Positions 8,843-18,058 of a stretch of 64,000 nucleotides of DNA are shown here, piece by piece. The notes beneath the pieces were generated by a model. The model did not search any database and had not been told where the DNA came from. It worked only from the letters and a program-made list of their open reading frames with translations. Each line of letters starts with the position of its first letter. The first letter of the stretch is position 1. The stretch is from an uncultured Eisenbergiella sp. (GTDB lineage: Bacteria; Bacillota; Clostridia; Lachnospirales; Lachnospiraceae): positions 1 through 64,000 of the forward strand of contig CANRGX010000007.1 in the NCBI GenBank assembly GCA_947630215.1. Direction: 5' to 3'. The position numbers and the translations under genes are program-made.

Positions 8843-11800
8843 CTGTCCCGCGGCCCGTAAAGGGCTCCAGGTCAAAGCGCCGGATTTCGTACGCGCTGCC
8901 GGCCGGAAATTCCAGAATCTGCCGGATTTCTTTCTGTCCGTCTGAGAACAACAGATGGATGGTGTTGGCGGTTTTCTCCGCCCTTCCCTCTATCACAAGC
9001 TGTCCGGGCGCTTCCTGCCCAAAATCCATTTCCGAAAAGACCAACGATACGTTATTTCCGATCTCCTCTACTCCCTCCGGCGTGATCCGGTAGCTGTCCC
9101 CGTATACCCTGTCCGCTTCCCGTGCCGGAAGGGTCGTCCAGGCCTTCTGCACCCGCTCGAAGGAAAATCCTTTGATATGAACCTTCTGATACACCTGAAA
9201 GCTGAGCGAGGTGATTCCCTTTAAGGGACGGCTCAGCGTCCAGCTCTCCGGCTGATACACGTTCCAGATGGACGGTTTATCATAGATCACATCCGCCAAA
9301 AGTTCCCCGCCCTCGCCGGGGACGCCTTCCCAGATCCGAATGGGAAAAGGCTCGCCCGAAAGATCGAAAATGGGGACGGTGATCCGGGCGGATCCGGTAC
9401 TGCCAAAATCCAGCTGATCAAAAGTGACCACCGTTTCTTCGTCCCGGGCCGTGGCAACGCCCCTCTCGTTTCCGCTGGTCGCCTCGCCCCGGACGCGGGT
9501 ATACAGGCTGCCCGCCACAAAGGCATACGGATCCAGATAGGCGGGCCCCAGCCCCTGTACCGAAAACTCCAGCAAAGAGATCACCCGCACCTGATCGGTG
9601 CCGCTTTTGGACAGACAGCGCAGATAGAAGTCCCCGTCGCCCAACGCGGTTAAAAGCACACTATCGCCCTGCTGCTCCAGCTGTACCAGATGGGAGGGCG
9701 CGCCGTTTGCGCTGGCCGCCGCAAAGGTCAGTTCCCGATCCTGCGCTTCTTTGGGCTCTATCCTGGCCTGTACGCGCAGCGTGCGCTTTTCCGGGGAAAA
9801 ATGCTGTCCCTCCGGCGCGGACAAGGTCACCCTGCGCACCGGAATTTCCTCCTTCTGTCCGGTGTAAAGGGGCCGTTCCCGGTTTTCCTCCCCTACAAAG
9901 GCGGCCCCGGTATCCGACTTCCACCGAAACGGCCCCCGATCTACACAGGCCAGACAGGGACAGACCAACCGGGCCCCGGTCAGTCCCATGGCCGAAACCT
10001 CCACGATCACCGGCTCCGGCTCTCTGCCCTCCTGCACGGGATTGGACTGCAGAATAGCCAGCAGCTTCCCGTTGAACATTCTTTTGCTGATGCCTTTATA
10101 GCTGTCCTCGTCGGTACTGTCCCCGTTGTCCAGCCCCACCAGCCTGGCCCCGCCCGTGACGCGTACCTGCACCCGGTCGCAGGCGTTCTCCACCGGCCTG
10201 CCCTGTTCGTCCTGCGCGCCAATCTCCAAAAAGAGCAGATCTTTGCCGTCCGCAATCAGCGTTTCCTTTTCCGGCTTTATGACCAGCCTTTTGGAATTGC
10301 CAAAGCTCCGGCGGCGGGCCGTAGCGATGCTTCTGCCCTCTTTGTCATAGGCCACGGCGGTCAGTTCGCCCTCCTCATAGGGCACCCGGTAGTCCGCGAT
10401 GAGTTTTTTGCCGCTTCCGGGCGCATGGGTCAGTTCCTGCCGCCCCAGGCTTTTTCCGTTTAAGAACAGCTCCGCGCTGTCCGCGTTGGTGCAGACGCGC
10501 ACATCGATCATCTGACCGGGATTAAAGTCCCAATAGGGAAAGATATGGATCATGGGCGCCACGGCCGGATCGGTCCAGGCCGACTGCCACACATAATAGG
10601 AATCCTTGGGAAAGCCCGCCGTATCCACCTGTCCGAAATAGGAGTTTTTGGTATGATAAGGGGTGGGCTCCCCGATATAATCAAAGCCGGACCACAGAAA
10701 CTGCCCCAGGGAAAAAGGCGTGTCCCGATCCACCGCAATACAATCCTCCATCGATTTGGCGCTCCAGCTGGTAGCGCTGTTTCCCAGAGCCGAGCACTGC
10801 CGGTCATCCTCCGCCAGAATCGCCGCCCGCAGCGGAAAATGGTAAACGCCCCTGCTCTGTACGATGGAGGAGGTTTCGCTGCCGTAGATCACCCAGTCCG
10901 GATGCGCCTTATGATGCGCCTCATAAAATTTTTCCGCGTAATTGTAACCGGCAATTTTCAAAATATCCGCGCACTTTTGTGCGTTCTCCCAGGGCATATA
11001 ATTGGAGGCAATCGTGACGGAGGCGTTCCGGTACGGATCGTGGCGTTCCACCAGCTCTTTCAGCCGCCTGGTGATCTCCTGTCCCCGGCCGTCCGCGTGC
11101 GTGTCGTAGATTTCATTGCCGATGCTCCAGAGGATCACGCTGGGATGATTCCGATCCCTTCTGATCCAGCTTTCCACGTCCCTCTCGTGCCATTCCGGGA
11201 AAAAGCGGGCGTAGTCCCATTCCGTCTTGGGGCGTTCCCACATATCAAAGGCCTCCGAAATCAGCAAGATCCCCATTTCATCCGCCAAATCCAAAAGACC
11301 GGGCGCCATCATATTGTGGCTGCCCCGCACCGCGTTGACCCCCATTTTCTTTAAAATACGCAGCTTCCGGGCCATGGCGCAGGAGGAAAAGGCCGCTCCC
11401 AGCGCCCCCAGATCATGATGCTCGCAGACGCCGTTCAGCTTGAGGTGCCTGCCGTTTAAGAAAAAGCCCTCCCGGGGAGAAAAGGAGACGGTGCGAAAAC
11501 CAATCCGGGTTTCCTCCTGCTGACAGAGCCGGTCTTCTTTCCATAACCCGGTGCGCAGCACATACAGCGCAGGGTTTTGGACGTCCCAGCATACCGGGGA
11601 TTTTACCAGATACTCCTGCGCCGTTCCCCGGCTATACAGGGGCGTCAAACCGACTTCCTTCCCGTCAGGATCCAAAAGGCTGTGACACACCCGGTATCCG
11701 GCGTCCTCACCGCCGATCTGCGTTTCGACCCGCAGCACAAAATCGCTGTCCTGCCGGCGGGTGCTGACATAGATCCCGTTTTGCACCAGATAGGTTTCTT

Positions 11801-12224
11801 CCGTCACCTCCAGCCAGACGTTCCGGTAGATCCCGGCGCCGGAATACCAGCGGCTGTTGGGGCTCTGATAGCGGACCCTGACCAGGATCCGGTTTTCCCC
11901 ATTCCTGAGAAAATCCGTGATTTCCAGCGTAAACGACGAATAGCCGTATTTCCATTCGCCGGCCATTCTGCCGTTTACAAAGACGGTACTGTCCATATAG
12001 ACGCCCTCAAAAGAAAGAAAGGCTCTGCGGTTTTCCTCCTCCCAGGAAAATTCCTTCCAATACCAGCCTATGCCGTCTTCATACAGCTTCCGGCTGTCTG
12101 CGATGAGCCAGTCGTGGGGCAGCTGCACCGGCGTAAACGCTTCCTTTCTTTCCAGCGCCGTCTCCGGCTCCACCCCCAGATCGGTGCGCCAAAAACGCCA
12201 TCCGTCATTGAACAGATATTTCAT
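8733..12224 (-). CDS. Glycoside hydrolase family 2 protein (beta-galactosidase-like) with C-terminal accessory domains
   Basis: MKYLFNDGWRFWRTD...QLPHDWLIAD...GVNAVRGSHNMMAPGLLDLADEMGILLISEAFDMW...RDRNHPSVILWSIGNEI; C-terminal carbohydrate-binding-like region ending FDFHWFRFEKG. Confidence 0.92.
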   Translation of the reverse strand: MKYLFNDGWRFWRTDLGVEPETALERKEAFTPVQLPHDWLIADSRKLYEDGIGWYWKEFSWEEENRRAFLSFEGVYMDSTVFVNGRMAGEWKYGYSSFTLEITDFLRNGENRILVRVRYQSPNSRWYSGAGIYRNVWLEVTEETYLVQNGIYVSTRRQDSDFVLRVETQIGGEDAGYRVCHSLLDPDGKEVGLTPLYSRGTAQEYLVKSPVCWDVQNPALYVLRTGLWKEDRLCQQEETRIGFRTVSFSPREGFFLNGRHLKLNGVCEHHDLGALGAAFSSCAMARKLRILKKMGVNAVRGSHNMMAPGLLDLADEMGILLISEAFDMWERPKTEWDYARFFPEWHERDVESWIRRDRNHPSVILWSIGNEIYDTHADGRGQEITRRLKELVERHDPYRNASVTIASNYMPWENAQKCADILKIAGYNYAEKFYEAHHKAHPDWVIYGSETSSIVQSRGVYHFPLRAAILAEDDRQCSALGNSATSWSAKSMEDCIAVDRDTPFSLGQFLWSGFDYIGEPTPYHTKNSYFGQVDTAGFPKDSYYVWQSAWTDPAVAPMIHIFPYWDFNPGQMIDVRVCTNADSAELFLNGKSLGRQELTHAPGSGKKLIADYRVPYEEGELTAVAYDKEGRSIATARRRSFGNSKRLVIKPEKETLIADGKDLLFLEIGAQDEQGRPVENACDRVQVRVTGGARLVGLDNGDSTDEDSYKGISKRMFNGKLLAILQSNPVQEGREPEPVIVEVSAMGLTGARLVCPCLACVDRGPFRWKSDTGAAFVGEENRERPLYTGQKEEIPVRRVTLSAPEGQHFSPEKRTLRVQARIEPKEAQDRELTFAAASANGAPSHLVQLEQQGDSVLLTALGDGDFYLRCLSKSGTDQVRVISLLEFSVQGLGPAYLDPYAFVAGSLYTRVRGEATSGNERGVATARDEETVVTFDQLDFGSTGSARITVPIFDLSGEPFPIRIWEGVPGEGGELLADVIYDKPSIWNVYQPESWTLSRPLKGITSLSFQVYQKVHIKGFSFERVQKAWTTLPAREADRVYGDSYRITPEGVEEIGNNVSLVFSEMDFGQEAPGQLVIEGRAEKTANTIHLLFSDGQKEIRQILEFPAGSAYEIRRFDLEPFTGRGTVTFVFLPGSCFDFHWFRFEKGRVSQNTGRGPADIPG

Positions 12225-14289
12225 TTCCTGTCTCCTTCCCCAAAGCGCCGTACACCGGCCTTCCCTTTTCATCGGCGATCCCGCTCTTGCGGTAAAAATA
12301 AGAATTGACCTGGTCGCGCCATTCCCTGGCGTTTTCCAGCTGTCGTGCGAACCGTTCCCGCACCCGCTCATACGGTTTTGACGGCAGTTTTTCCCGGAGA
12401 CTTTCCCAGACCTCTATCATGCGCTCCACCTCCCGTACGCCCTCAAAATGGCTGTCGTAAATATGCTGGATCAGCGTTTTTCCGGAAGGCAGCACATAGG
12501 AATAGGGCACATGGTGGAAGAAAAGCAAAAGCTCCTGCGGGCACTGTTCCAAACGATTGTAGCGGGAAGCGTTGGGCTCGTGGTACTGTCTCACAAACCC
12601 GGTCCCTACATCCGTCCGATCCACCCCCACGCCCAGATGGTCGGCCCGGTGATAAGTCCCCCACCGGGAATATTCATAGCCGTCCACACTGGGCCCGTAA
12701 TGGGTGGAGGGCGTCACCATCCACCCGATGCCCAGCGGGCTGGTATATTTTTCATAGGTGTCGCGGGATCCCATCAGAAGCGCCACGACAGCGTCCCTTG
12801 TGCCAGGATCGTTGGAAAACGTCAGGCTCGCCCACTCTTTGGCAATTTCCTCTGCCGAAAGGGAGGTGTCAAAGGCCAGCCGCCCAAAGCCGTAAAAATT
12901 GGCGGCGGCCAGATCGTTTCCCGTCCAGTTTTCCTCGTTTCCCGTGTTGCACACGGCGGCCATGCCCCAGCGCGGGCGCGCGGCCCGCTCTTTTTCATCC
13001 TTTTCCCCAAACGTGCGTCCGCTGACAATATCGGCCACCGTATCCTGCTGTTTTGCGCAGTACGTTTGAAAGGAAAGCACCTCCTGAAACAGCGGGATCA
13101 GATAACACAGATCGATCTGCTGCCCCGTGTATTCCTGGGCGATCTGCACCTCCAACATCTGATTGGTCCGGCGCAGTCCGCCGAACAGCGGCGACACAGG
13201 CTCTCGGATCTGAAAATCCATGGGCCCGTTTTTGATCTGGAGGATCACATTTTCATGATACGCCCCGTCCGTCCCGATGAAATTGTCGTACCCGGCGCGG
13301 GCTCGATCCGTCTTGTAATCCCGCCAATCCTGGGTACAGTTATAGACAAAACAGCGCCAGAGGATCACCGCCCCATAGGGTTGGACCAGATCCGCCAGCA
13401 GATTGGCCCCGTCCGCCTGGGTGCGCCCATAGGTAAAGGGGCCGGGTCTGCCCTCCGAATCCGCCTTCACCAAAAAGCCTCCCAGCTTAGGGATGGCGGA
13501 AAATACGATCCGAAAGCGCTCTGCCCACCAGCTTCGCACCTCCTCCGACAGCGGGTCGGCGCTGTCCAGCCCTCCCAGTTCCATCGGCGCGGCATAGTTC
13601 AGACTCAAAAACAGACGGATCCCATATCCGGCAAAGATCTCCGCCATCTTTGCCAACGCGCCAAGATGCTTTTGCGTGATCAGCCAGGTGGCCTCATCCT
13701 TGACATTGACGTTGTTGATCACCACTCCGTTGATGCCCACGCTGGCGGCCAGCCGCGCAAAATCCCGCGTGCGCCCGTTCACAATCACACGGTTTTTCTC
13801 AAAGAAAAAGGAACGGCCCGAATATCCCCTCTCAATACTGCCGTCCATATTGTCCCAGTGGTTTGTCATCCGCAGCAGATTGTCCGGATTGCAGCAGATA
13901 GAAAGTTCCGTAAGGGGCCGCTGCATGGCCACGCATCGGAGCAAATAAAACACCCCATACAAAAGGCCGGTTTCCTCCCCTGCCTCCAGGCAGACCGTCC
14001 CCGCCGCGTCCGCGTGAATGCGGTATCCTCCCAGAATCAGCCCGTCCTCGTTTCTGCGGATCCACAGACCGCCCCGCGCGCCCTCCTTTTGCAGCGTTTC
14101 CCGTTCTGTCAGCTTCGGCGTTATGCCCAGCATCCCGCCGATTCCCCGCCGCCATTCCCGCCAGGCATTTTTTACCACGGGATGCGCCAGGTCAAATCCT
14201 TCCAGCGCTGTGTACCGCACAACGGGGCCGTTTTCGCTCTCCCGGCACGGCCGGTAAGCCAGCCAAAGCTGCGTCCATTTCTTTTCCAT
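12205..14289 (-). CDS. Alpha-glucuronidase (GH67-like)
   Basis: LWLAYRPC...NHWDNMDGSIERGYSGRSFF...GINGVVINNVN...GGFLVKADSEGRPGPFTYGRTQADGANLLA and C-terminal HHVPYSYVLPSGKTLIQHIYDSHFEG are characteristic GH67 sequences. Confidence 0.94.
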   Translation of the reverse strand: MEKKWTQLWLAYRPCRESENGPVVRYTALEGFDLAHPVVKNAWREWRRGIGGMLGITPKLTERETLQKEGARGGLWIRRNEDGLILGGYRIHADAAGTVCLEAGEETGLLYGVFYLLRCVAMQRPLTELSICCNPDNLLRMTNHWDNMDGSIERGYSGRSFFFEKNRVIVNGRTRDFARLAASVGINGVVINNVNVKDEATWLITQKHLGALAKMAEIFAGYGIRLFLSLNYAAPMELGGLDSADPLSEEVRSWWAERFRIVFSAIPKLGGFLVKADSEGRPGPFTYGRTQADGANLLADLVQPYGAVILWRCFVYNCTQDWRDYKTDRARAGYDNFIGTDGAYHENVILQIKNGPMDFQIREPVSPLFGGLRRTNQMLEVQIAQEYTGQQIDLCYLIPLFQEVLSFQTYCAKQQDTVADIVSGRTFGEKDEKERAARPRWGMAAVCNTGNEENWTGNDLAAANFYGFGRLAFDTSLSAEEIAKEWASLTFSNDPGTRDAVVALLMGSRDTYEKYTSPLGIGWMVTPSTHYGPSVDGYEYSRWGTYHRADHLGVGVDRTDVGTGFVRQYHEPNASRYNRLEQCPQELLLFFHHVPYSYVLPSGKTLIQHIYDSHFEGVREVERMIEVWESLREKLPSKPYERVRERFARQLENAREWRDQVNSYFYRKSGIADEKGRPVYGALGKETGNEISVQ

Positions 14290-14313
14290 CTCTTTCCTCC
14301 TGCCCTGCCGCCG

Positions 14314-14670
14314 TCACCGGCCCCTGTAATCAAAAGCGTTTTGGATCCAGTCGATCCGTCCGGCACAGATCGCCACCACGTCGAAGCGCACCGGCTGCTG
14401 CGCCGGGATCCGCTTTTGGTACAAATAGACATCCGCGCAGCGGCAAATCCGCCGCTGTTTGTAAAAGTCCACCGCCTCCCGGGGACTTCCGAACCGTTCG
14501 TCCCGCCGGTATTTCACCTCAAAAAAAACAAGGCAGCCCTGATGATATCCTATCATATCGATCTCACCCTGGCTGCACCTGAAATTCTGTTCCCGGATCC
14601 GGACGCCGTTTCTGCGCAGATACCCGGCGGCCTCGTCCTCCCAGAATTTTCCTTCCTTTCTTGTATTCAT
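14314..14670 (-). CDS. YraN family (UPF0102) nuclease-like protein
   Basis: GKFWEDEAAGYLRRNGVRIREQNFRCSQGEIDMIGYHQGCLVFFEVKYR; next to rnhB as is common. Alternative start at 14685. Confidence 0.88.
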   Translation of the reverse strand: MNTRKEGKFWEDEAAGYLRRNGVRIREQNFRCSQGEIDMIGYHQGCLVFFEVKYRRDERFGSPREAVDFYKQRRICRCADVYLYQKRIPAQQPVRFDVVAICAGRIDWIQNAFDYRGR

Positions 14671-14693
14671 CCTTTTCTCCTGCACAGGATAGT

Positions 14694-15449
14694 TCAGACA
14701 AAATTGCCGATAAAACTCCTCCTGTGGATCGGCGTCGGCCCGTATTTTTTCAGCGCCGCAATGTGCTGGGCCGATCCGTAGCCCTTGTTGGAAGCAAAGC
14801 CGTACTCCGGGAAAATAGCGTCGTACTGTTCCATCAGCCTGTCCCGGGTGACCTTGGCCACAATGCTGGCGGCCGCAATGGAAACGCTCTTTTCGTCCCC
14901 TTTTATGATGGGCACCTGTCGGATGGAAATGCCCGGAATGGTCACCGCGTCGTTTAACAGCACCGCAGGCTCTGTGGTCAGCTTTCCCACGGCCTGCCGC
15001 ATGGCCTCATAGGTGGCGTTTAAAATATTGATCTCGTCGATGCGCTCGGGGCCCACAAATCCCAGCCCCACGGAAACTGCTTTTTCCAGGATCACCTGGT
15101 AGAGTTCCTCCCGTTTTTTGGCGGAAAGCTGTTTGGAATCGTTCAGATAAAGGATTTCACAGTCCCTGGGCAGAATGACCGCGCCCGCCACCACCGGCCC
15201 CGCCAGCGGGCCGCGTCCCACCTCGTCGATGCCGCACAGAAAACCGAACGCCTCATACTGCCGCTCATAGGATTTCATTTGAAAGATCCGCTGTTTTTCC
15301 GCTTCCAGTGCCTCCAGCCTTTTGCCGGCCCGCTGAATCTGCGCCTGTACGCCGGTGCGCCCATCCTCCCGGAAGCGGGCGATCAGCCCCGGCAGTTCCT
15401 CTATGCTGCAGGCGTCGAATGCCGCCTTAATCTCCGCAATCTTATCCAT
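14694..15449 (-). CDS. rnhB: Ribonuclease HII
   Basis: CGIDEVGRGPLAGPVVAGAVILP ... LNDSKQLSAKKREELY ... AAASIVAKVTRDRLM. Confidence 0.96.
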   Translation of the reverse strand: MDKIAEIKAAFDACSIEELPGLIARFREDGRTGVQAQIQRAGKRLEALEAEKQRIFQMKSYERQYEAFGFLCGIDEVGRGPLAGPVVAGAVILPRDCEILYLNDSKQLSAKKREELYQVILEKAVSVGLGFVGPERIDEINILNATYEAMRQAVGKLTTEPAVLLNDAVTIPGISIRQVPIIKGDEKSVSIAAASIVAKVTRDRLMEQYDAIFPEYGFASNKGYGSAQHIAALKKYGPTPIHRRSFIGNFV

Positions 15450-15492
15450 TTGTATGCTCCCGCTGACAGCTGCATGCTGTTCCGTATGTCCG

Positions 15493-16032
15493 TCACTGAT
15501 GCTTTAGCACACCAAATTTGGAAAAGGGCCAGATCCGGACCCACGCCCGGCCCACAATCTGATTCCGCTTTATGTTCCCCACGCTGGGATCCCGGCTGTC
15601 CGAGCTGTTGTTGCGGTTATCCCCCAGCACAAAATACTCGTCTGAGCCCAGGGTGATGGTCTCTGCCGCCCGTCCGGCGGAAAGTATGACTTCCTTGCCG
15701 TAGTTTTCCTGCAGCAGCTCCCCGTTGATAAAAATGCCGCCGTTCTCGTCAATATACACCGTCTCCCCCGGGAGACCGATGATCCGTTTGATATAGAAAA
15801 CGTTCTCCTCATACTGAAAAGGAAATACGATGATATCGTACCGCTCCGGATCATGAAAACGATACGAGATCTTATCCACAATCAGATTGTCCCGGTCGCT
15901 TAGCGTCGGCTCCATGGAGCTGCCCCGCACGCCTGTCCGCTGTCCCACAAAGGCGATGAACAGATAAACGGCCACCAGCACCACCAGAATGTAGAGCACC
16001 GTACTGATCACTTCCCTGATTACGTTCTTCAT
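15493..16032 (-). CDS. lepB: Signal peptidase I (copy A)
   Basis: GSSMEPTLSDRDNLIVDKISYR ... YIKRIIGLPGETVYI ... YFVLGDNRNNSSDSRDPSVG. Confidence 0.95.
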   Translation of the reverse strand: MKNVIREVISTVLYILVVLVAVYLFIAFVGQRTGVRGSSMEPTLSDRDNLIVDKISYRFHDPERYDIIVFPFQYEENVFYIKRIIGLPGETVYIDENGGIFINGELLQENYGKEVILSAGRAAETITLGSDEYFVLGDNRNNSSDSRDPSVGNIKRNQIVGRAWVRIWPFSKFGVLKHQ

Positions 16033-16886
16033 GACGTTTTTCCTCCTTCCGGCGGCCACTCCAGGGAAATGCGTCCCAGACGCCCGCTTCTGAAATCCTC
16101 CAGCAGAATGCCGGCGGCCTTTTCCAGATCCACCTCGCCGCCTTTTTTATAGCATTTCCGGGTTTCCCCAATCTGACACAGCGCCTCTGCGCCTTTTTTT
16201 CCCTCCGTCCGGTAGCGGTTCTGGAGCGCGTCCGGATAAGCCTGCGTCAGAAAGGCAATCAGTTCAACCGCCAGTTCCTCCTTTACCAGGATCTCATCGT
16301 TCATGGAACCGATAAAGGCCATCCTTTTCCCCACCGCCTGATCCGCAAACTTCGGCCAGAGGATCCCCGGCGTATCCAAAAGCTCCAGACCGGCGTTTGT
16401 CCGGATCCACTGCTTTCCCTTGGTAACGCCCGGTTTATTTCCCGTTTTGGTCACGGCCCTTCTGGCAAAGGAATTGATGAAGGTAGACTTGCCTACGTTG
16501 GGCACGCCCGCCACCATGGCCCGCACCGGCCTGTTTTGGATCCCCCGGCGCCGATCCCGCTCCGTTTTTTCCCGGCAGGCTTTCGCCACCATTCCGGTGA
16601 TTTCCTTCATGCCGGCCCCACTTTTGGCGTTGATTGGCAGCGCATAGATCCCCTGTTTTTCAAACCAGGCGCACCAGGCTGCATTGGCGGCCTCATCCGC
16701 CAGATCCGCCTTGTTTAAAAGCACCAGCCGCGCCTTGTTTTTTCCCAGTTTATCGATGTCCGGGTTGCGTGAGGAGAGCGGCATCCTGGCGTCCACCAGC
16801 TCAAGGATCAGGTCGATCAGCCGGATATCCTCCTCCATCTCCCTTCGCGCCCTGGTCATATGTCCCGGATACCATTGATAGATCAT
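16029..16886 (-). CDS. ylqF: Ribosome biogenesis GTPase YlqF/RbgA
   Basis: IYQWYPGHMTRARREMEEDIRLIDLILELVDARMPLSSRNPDI ... GVPNVGKSTFINSFA ... LLDTPGILWPKF (circularly permuted GTPase). Confidence 0.95.
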   Translation of the reverse strand: MIYQWYPGHMTRARREMEEDIRLIDLILELVDARMPLSSRNPDIDKLGKNKARLVLLNKADLADEAANAAWCAWFEKQGIYALPINAKSGAGMKEITGMVAKACREKTERDRRRGIQNRPVRAMVAGVPNVGKSTFINSFARRAVTKTGNKPGVTKGKQWIRTNAGLELLDTPGILWPKFADQAVGKRMAFIGSMNDEILVKEELAVELIAFLTQAYPDALQNRYRTEGKKGAEALCQIGETRKCYKKGGEVDLEKAAGILLEDFRSGRLGRISLEWPPEGGKTS

Positions 16887-16895
16887 CTGTCTCTC

Positions 16896-17480
16896 CTATT
16901 TCACCAGGCCCCATCCGTCTCCGCCGCCGCCGAAATGAAACCACGCCTTTCCGATGATGGCGCTCTTGCGGACCGGCCCGATATTCGCGGAACGGCTGTC
17001 CTCACTGTTATTGAAATTGTCTCCCATCACAAAATACTCGTCGTCGCCCAGACGGATCTCGTTTTCCGCAATCCCCGCCGACGCGATCAGATCCATGCTG
17101 TCGTCGCCGTATCTTTCGCCGTCCACATAGAGGATGCCCCCCTCTATCCGCACCGTCTGTCCCGGCACGGCCACCACGCGCTTCACATAATTGTGCGTGT
17201 TCTCGTTTCCGTTGGGCCAAAAGACCACCACATCCCCTGCTTTCGGGGAAAAAATCTGATAGGTGAACCGGTTCACAAGGATTCCCTGTCCGTTGGACAG
17301 CCCCGGCTCCATGGAAAGACCGATCACATTTGTGCGCAGCCCCACGAACCAGGTCAGCGTAAAGGCAAAAAACGCCGCCACAAACACAACGACAATCCAA
17401 CTGAAAATTTCCCGCATCAGGGTGGCATTGATCCCTTTTTTCTTATGATAAAAATGCAGACCTCTGCGACGTTTCCTCAT
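16896..17480 (-). CDS. lepB: Signal peptidase I (copy B)
   Basis: GLSMEPGLSNGQGILVNRFTYQ ... YVKRVVAVPGQTVRI ... YFVMGDNFNNSEDSRSANIG. Confidence 0.94.
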   Translation of the reverse strand: MRKRRRGLHFYHKKKGINATLMREIFSWIVVVFVAAFFAFTLTWFVGLRTNVIGLSMEPGLSNGQGILVNRFTYQIFSPKAGDVVVFWPNGNENTHNYVKRVVAVPGQTVRIEGGILYVDGERYGDDSMDLIASAGIAENEIRLGDDEYFVMGDNFNNSEDSRSANIGPVRKSAIIGKAWFHFGGGGDGWGLVK

Positions 17481-17497
17481 ATCCCGCCCTTACGTTA

Positions 17498-17536
17498 ACA
17501 AGGAGGGTACAACCACCAAAGTGGCGCCCCTCCTGT
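17498..17536 (-). other. Intergenic RNA hairpin (stem with nested inner hairpin) between rplS and lepB
   Basis: Plus strand ACAAGGAGGG (17498-17507) pairs with CCCTCCTGT (17528-17536); inner CCAC-CAAA-GTGG (17513-17524). No clear U-tract. Confidence 0.45.
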
Positions 17537-17563
17537 ATGCCTGTGATTATCGGGAATCGCTCC

Positions 17564-17911
17564 TTATTTCACAACTTCTTTTACCTTTGCGGCTTTGCCG
17601 ACTCTCTGTCTGAGGTAATTCAGCTTCGCCCGGCGGACCTTACCCCTTCTCACCACTTCCACCTTCTCTACGTTGGGGGAGTGCAGCGGCCAGGTCTTCT
17701 CGACGCCCACGCCGTTGGAGGTCTTTCTCACCGTGAAGGTGGCGCGGTTGCTTCCGCCCTGCTTCTTTAAGACAACCCCTTCAAAAACCTGGATCCTCTC
17801 GCGGTTTCCTTCTTTGATTTTGCCATAGACCCGGACGGTGTCGCCCGTGGAAAACTCCGGCACTTCGGCCTTTAACTGACCGGCTTCGATCTCTCTGATG
17901 ATCTCGTTCAT
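17564..17911 (-). CDS. rplS: 50S ribosomal protein L19
   Basis: [53 protein letters not shown]...[25 protein letters not shown]. Confidence 0.97.
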   Translation of the reverse strand: MNEIIREIEAGQLKAEVPEFSTGDTVRVYGKIKEGNRERIQVFEGVVLKKQGGSNRATFTVRKTSNGVGVEKTWPLHSPNVEKVEVVRRGKVRRAKLNYLRQRVGKAAKVKEVVK

Positions 17912-17988
17912 TGCTTTTCCTCCTGTTTCCCGGATGTTCTTAATACGTCTTTTCGTAACAGAGGACCATCTCCTGTTTTCGCAACAGT
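17912..17988 (-). promoter_or_regulatory. Candidate ribosomal protein L19 leader RNA
   Basis: Minus-strand ACTGTTGCGAAAACAGGAGATGGTCCTCTGTTACG... can form alternative CTGTT/AACAG or ACAGGA/TCCTCTGT hairpins directly upstream of rplS; position fits the known L19 leader class. Confidence 0.5.
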
Positions 17989-17991
17989 AAT

Positions 17992-18020
17992 AATATAGCA
18001 TAACCCTGCCGGTATTGCAA
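17992..18020 (-). promoter_or_regulatory. Candidate sigma-A promoter upstream of rplS
   Basis: Minus strand TTGCAA (18015-18020), 17-bp spacer, TATATT (17992-17997). Confidence 0.6.
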
Positions 18021-18058
18021 GGATTATTTTCGGTTTCGGACGCGTCCTGGGCCGGTTA

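Noticed and set aside
17498-17536. Intrinsic terminator after rplS
   Set aside because: Strong stem but the following minus-strand sequence (TTAACGTAAGG) has no U-tract; kept only as a structured element.
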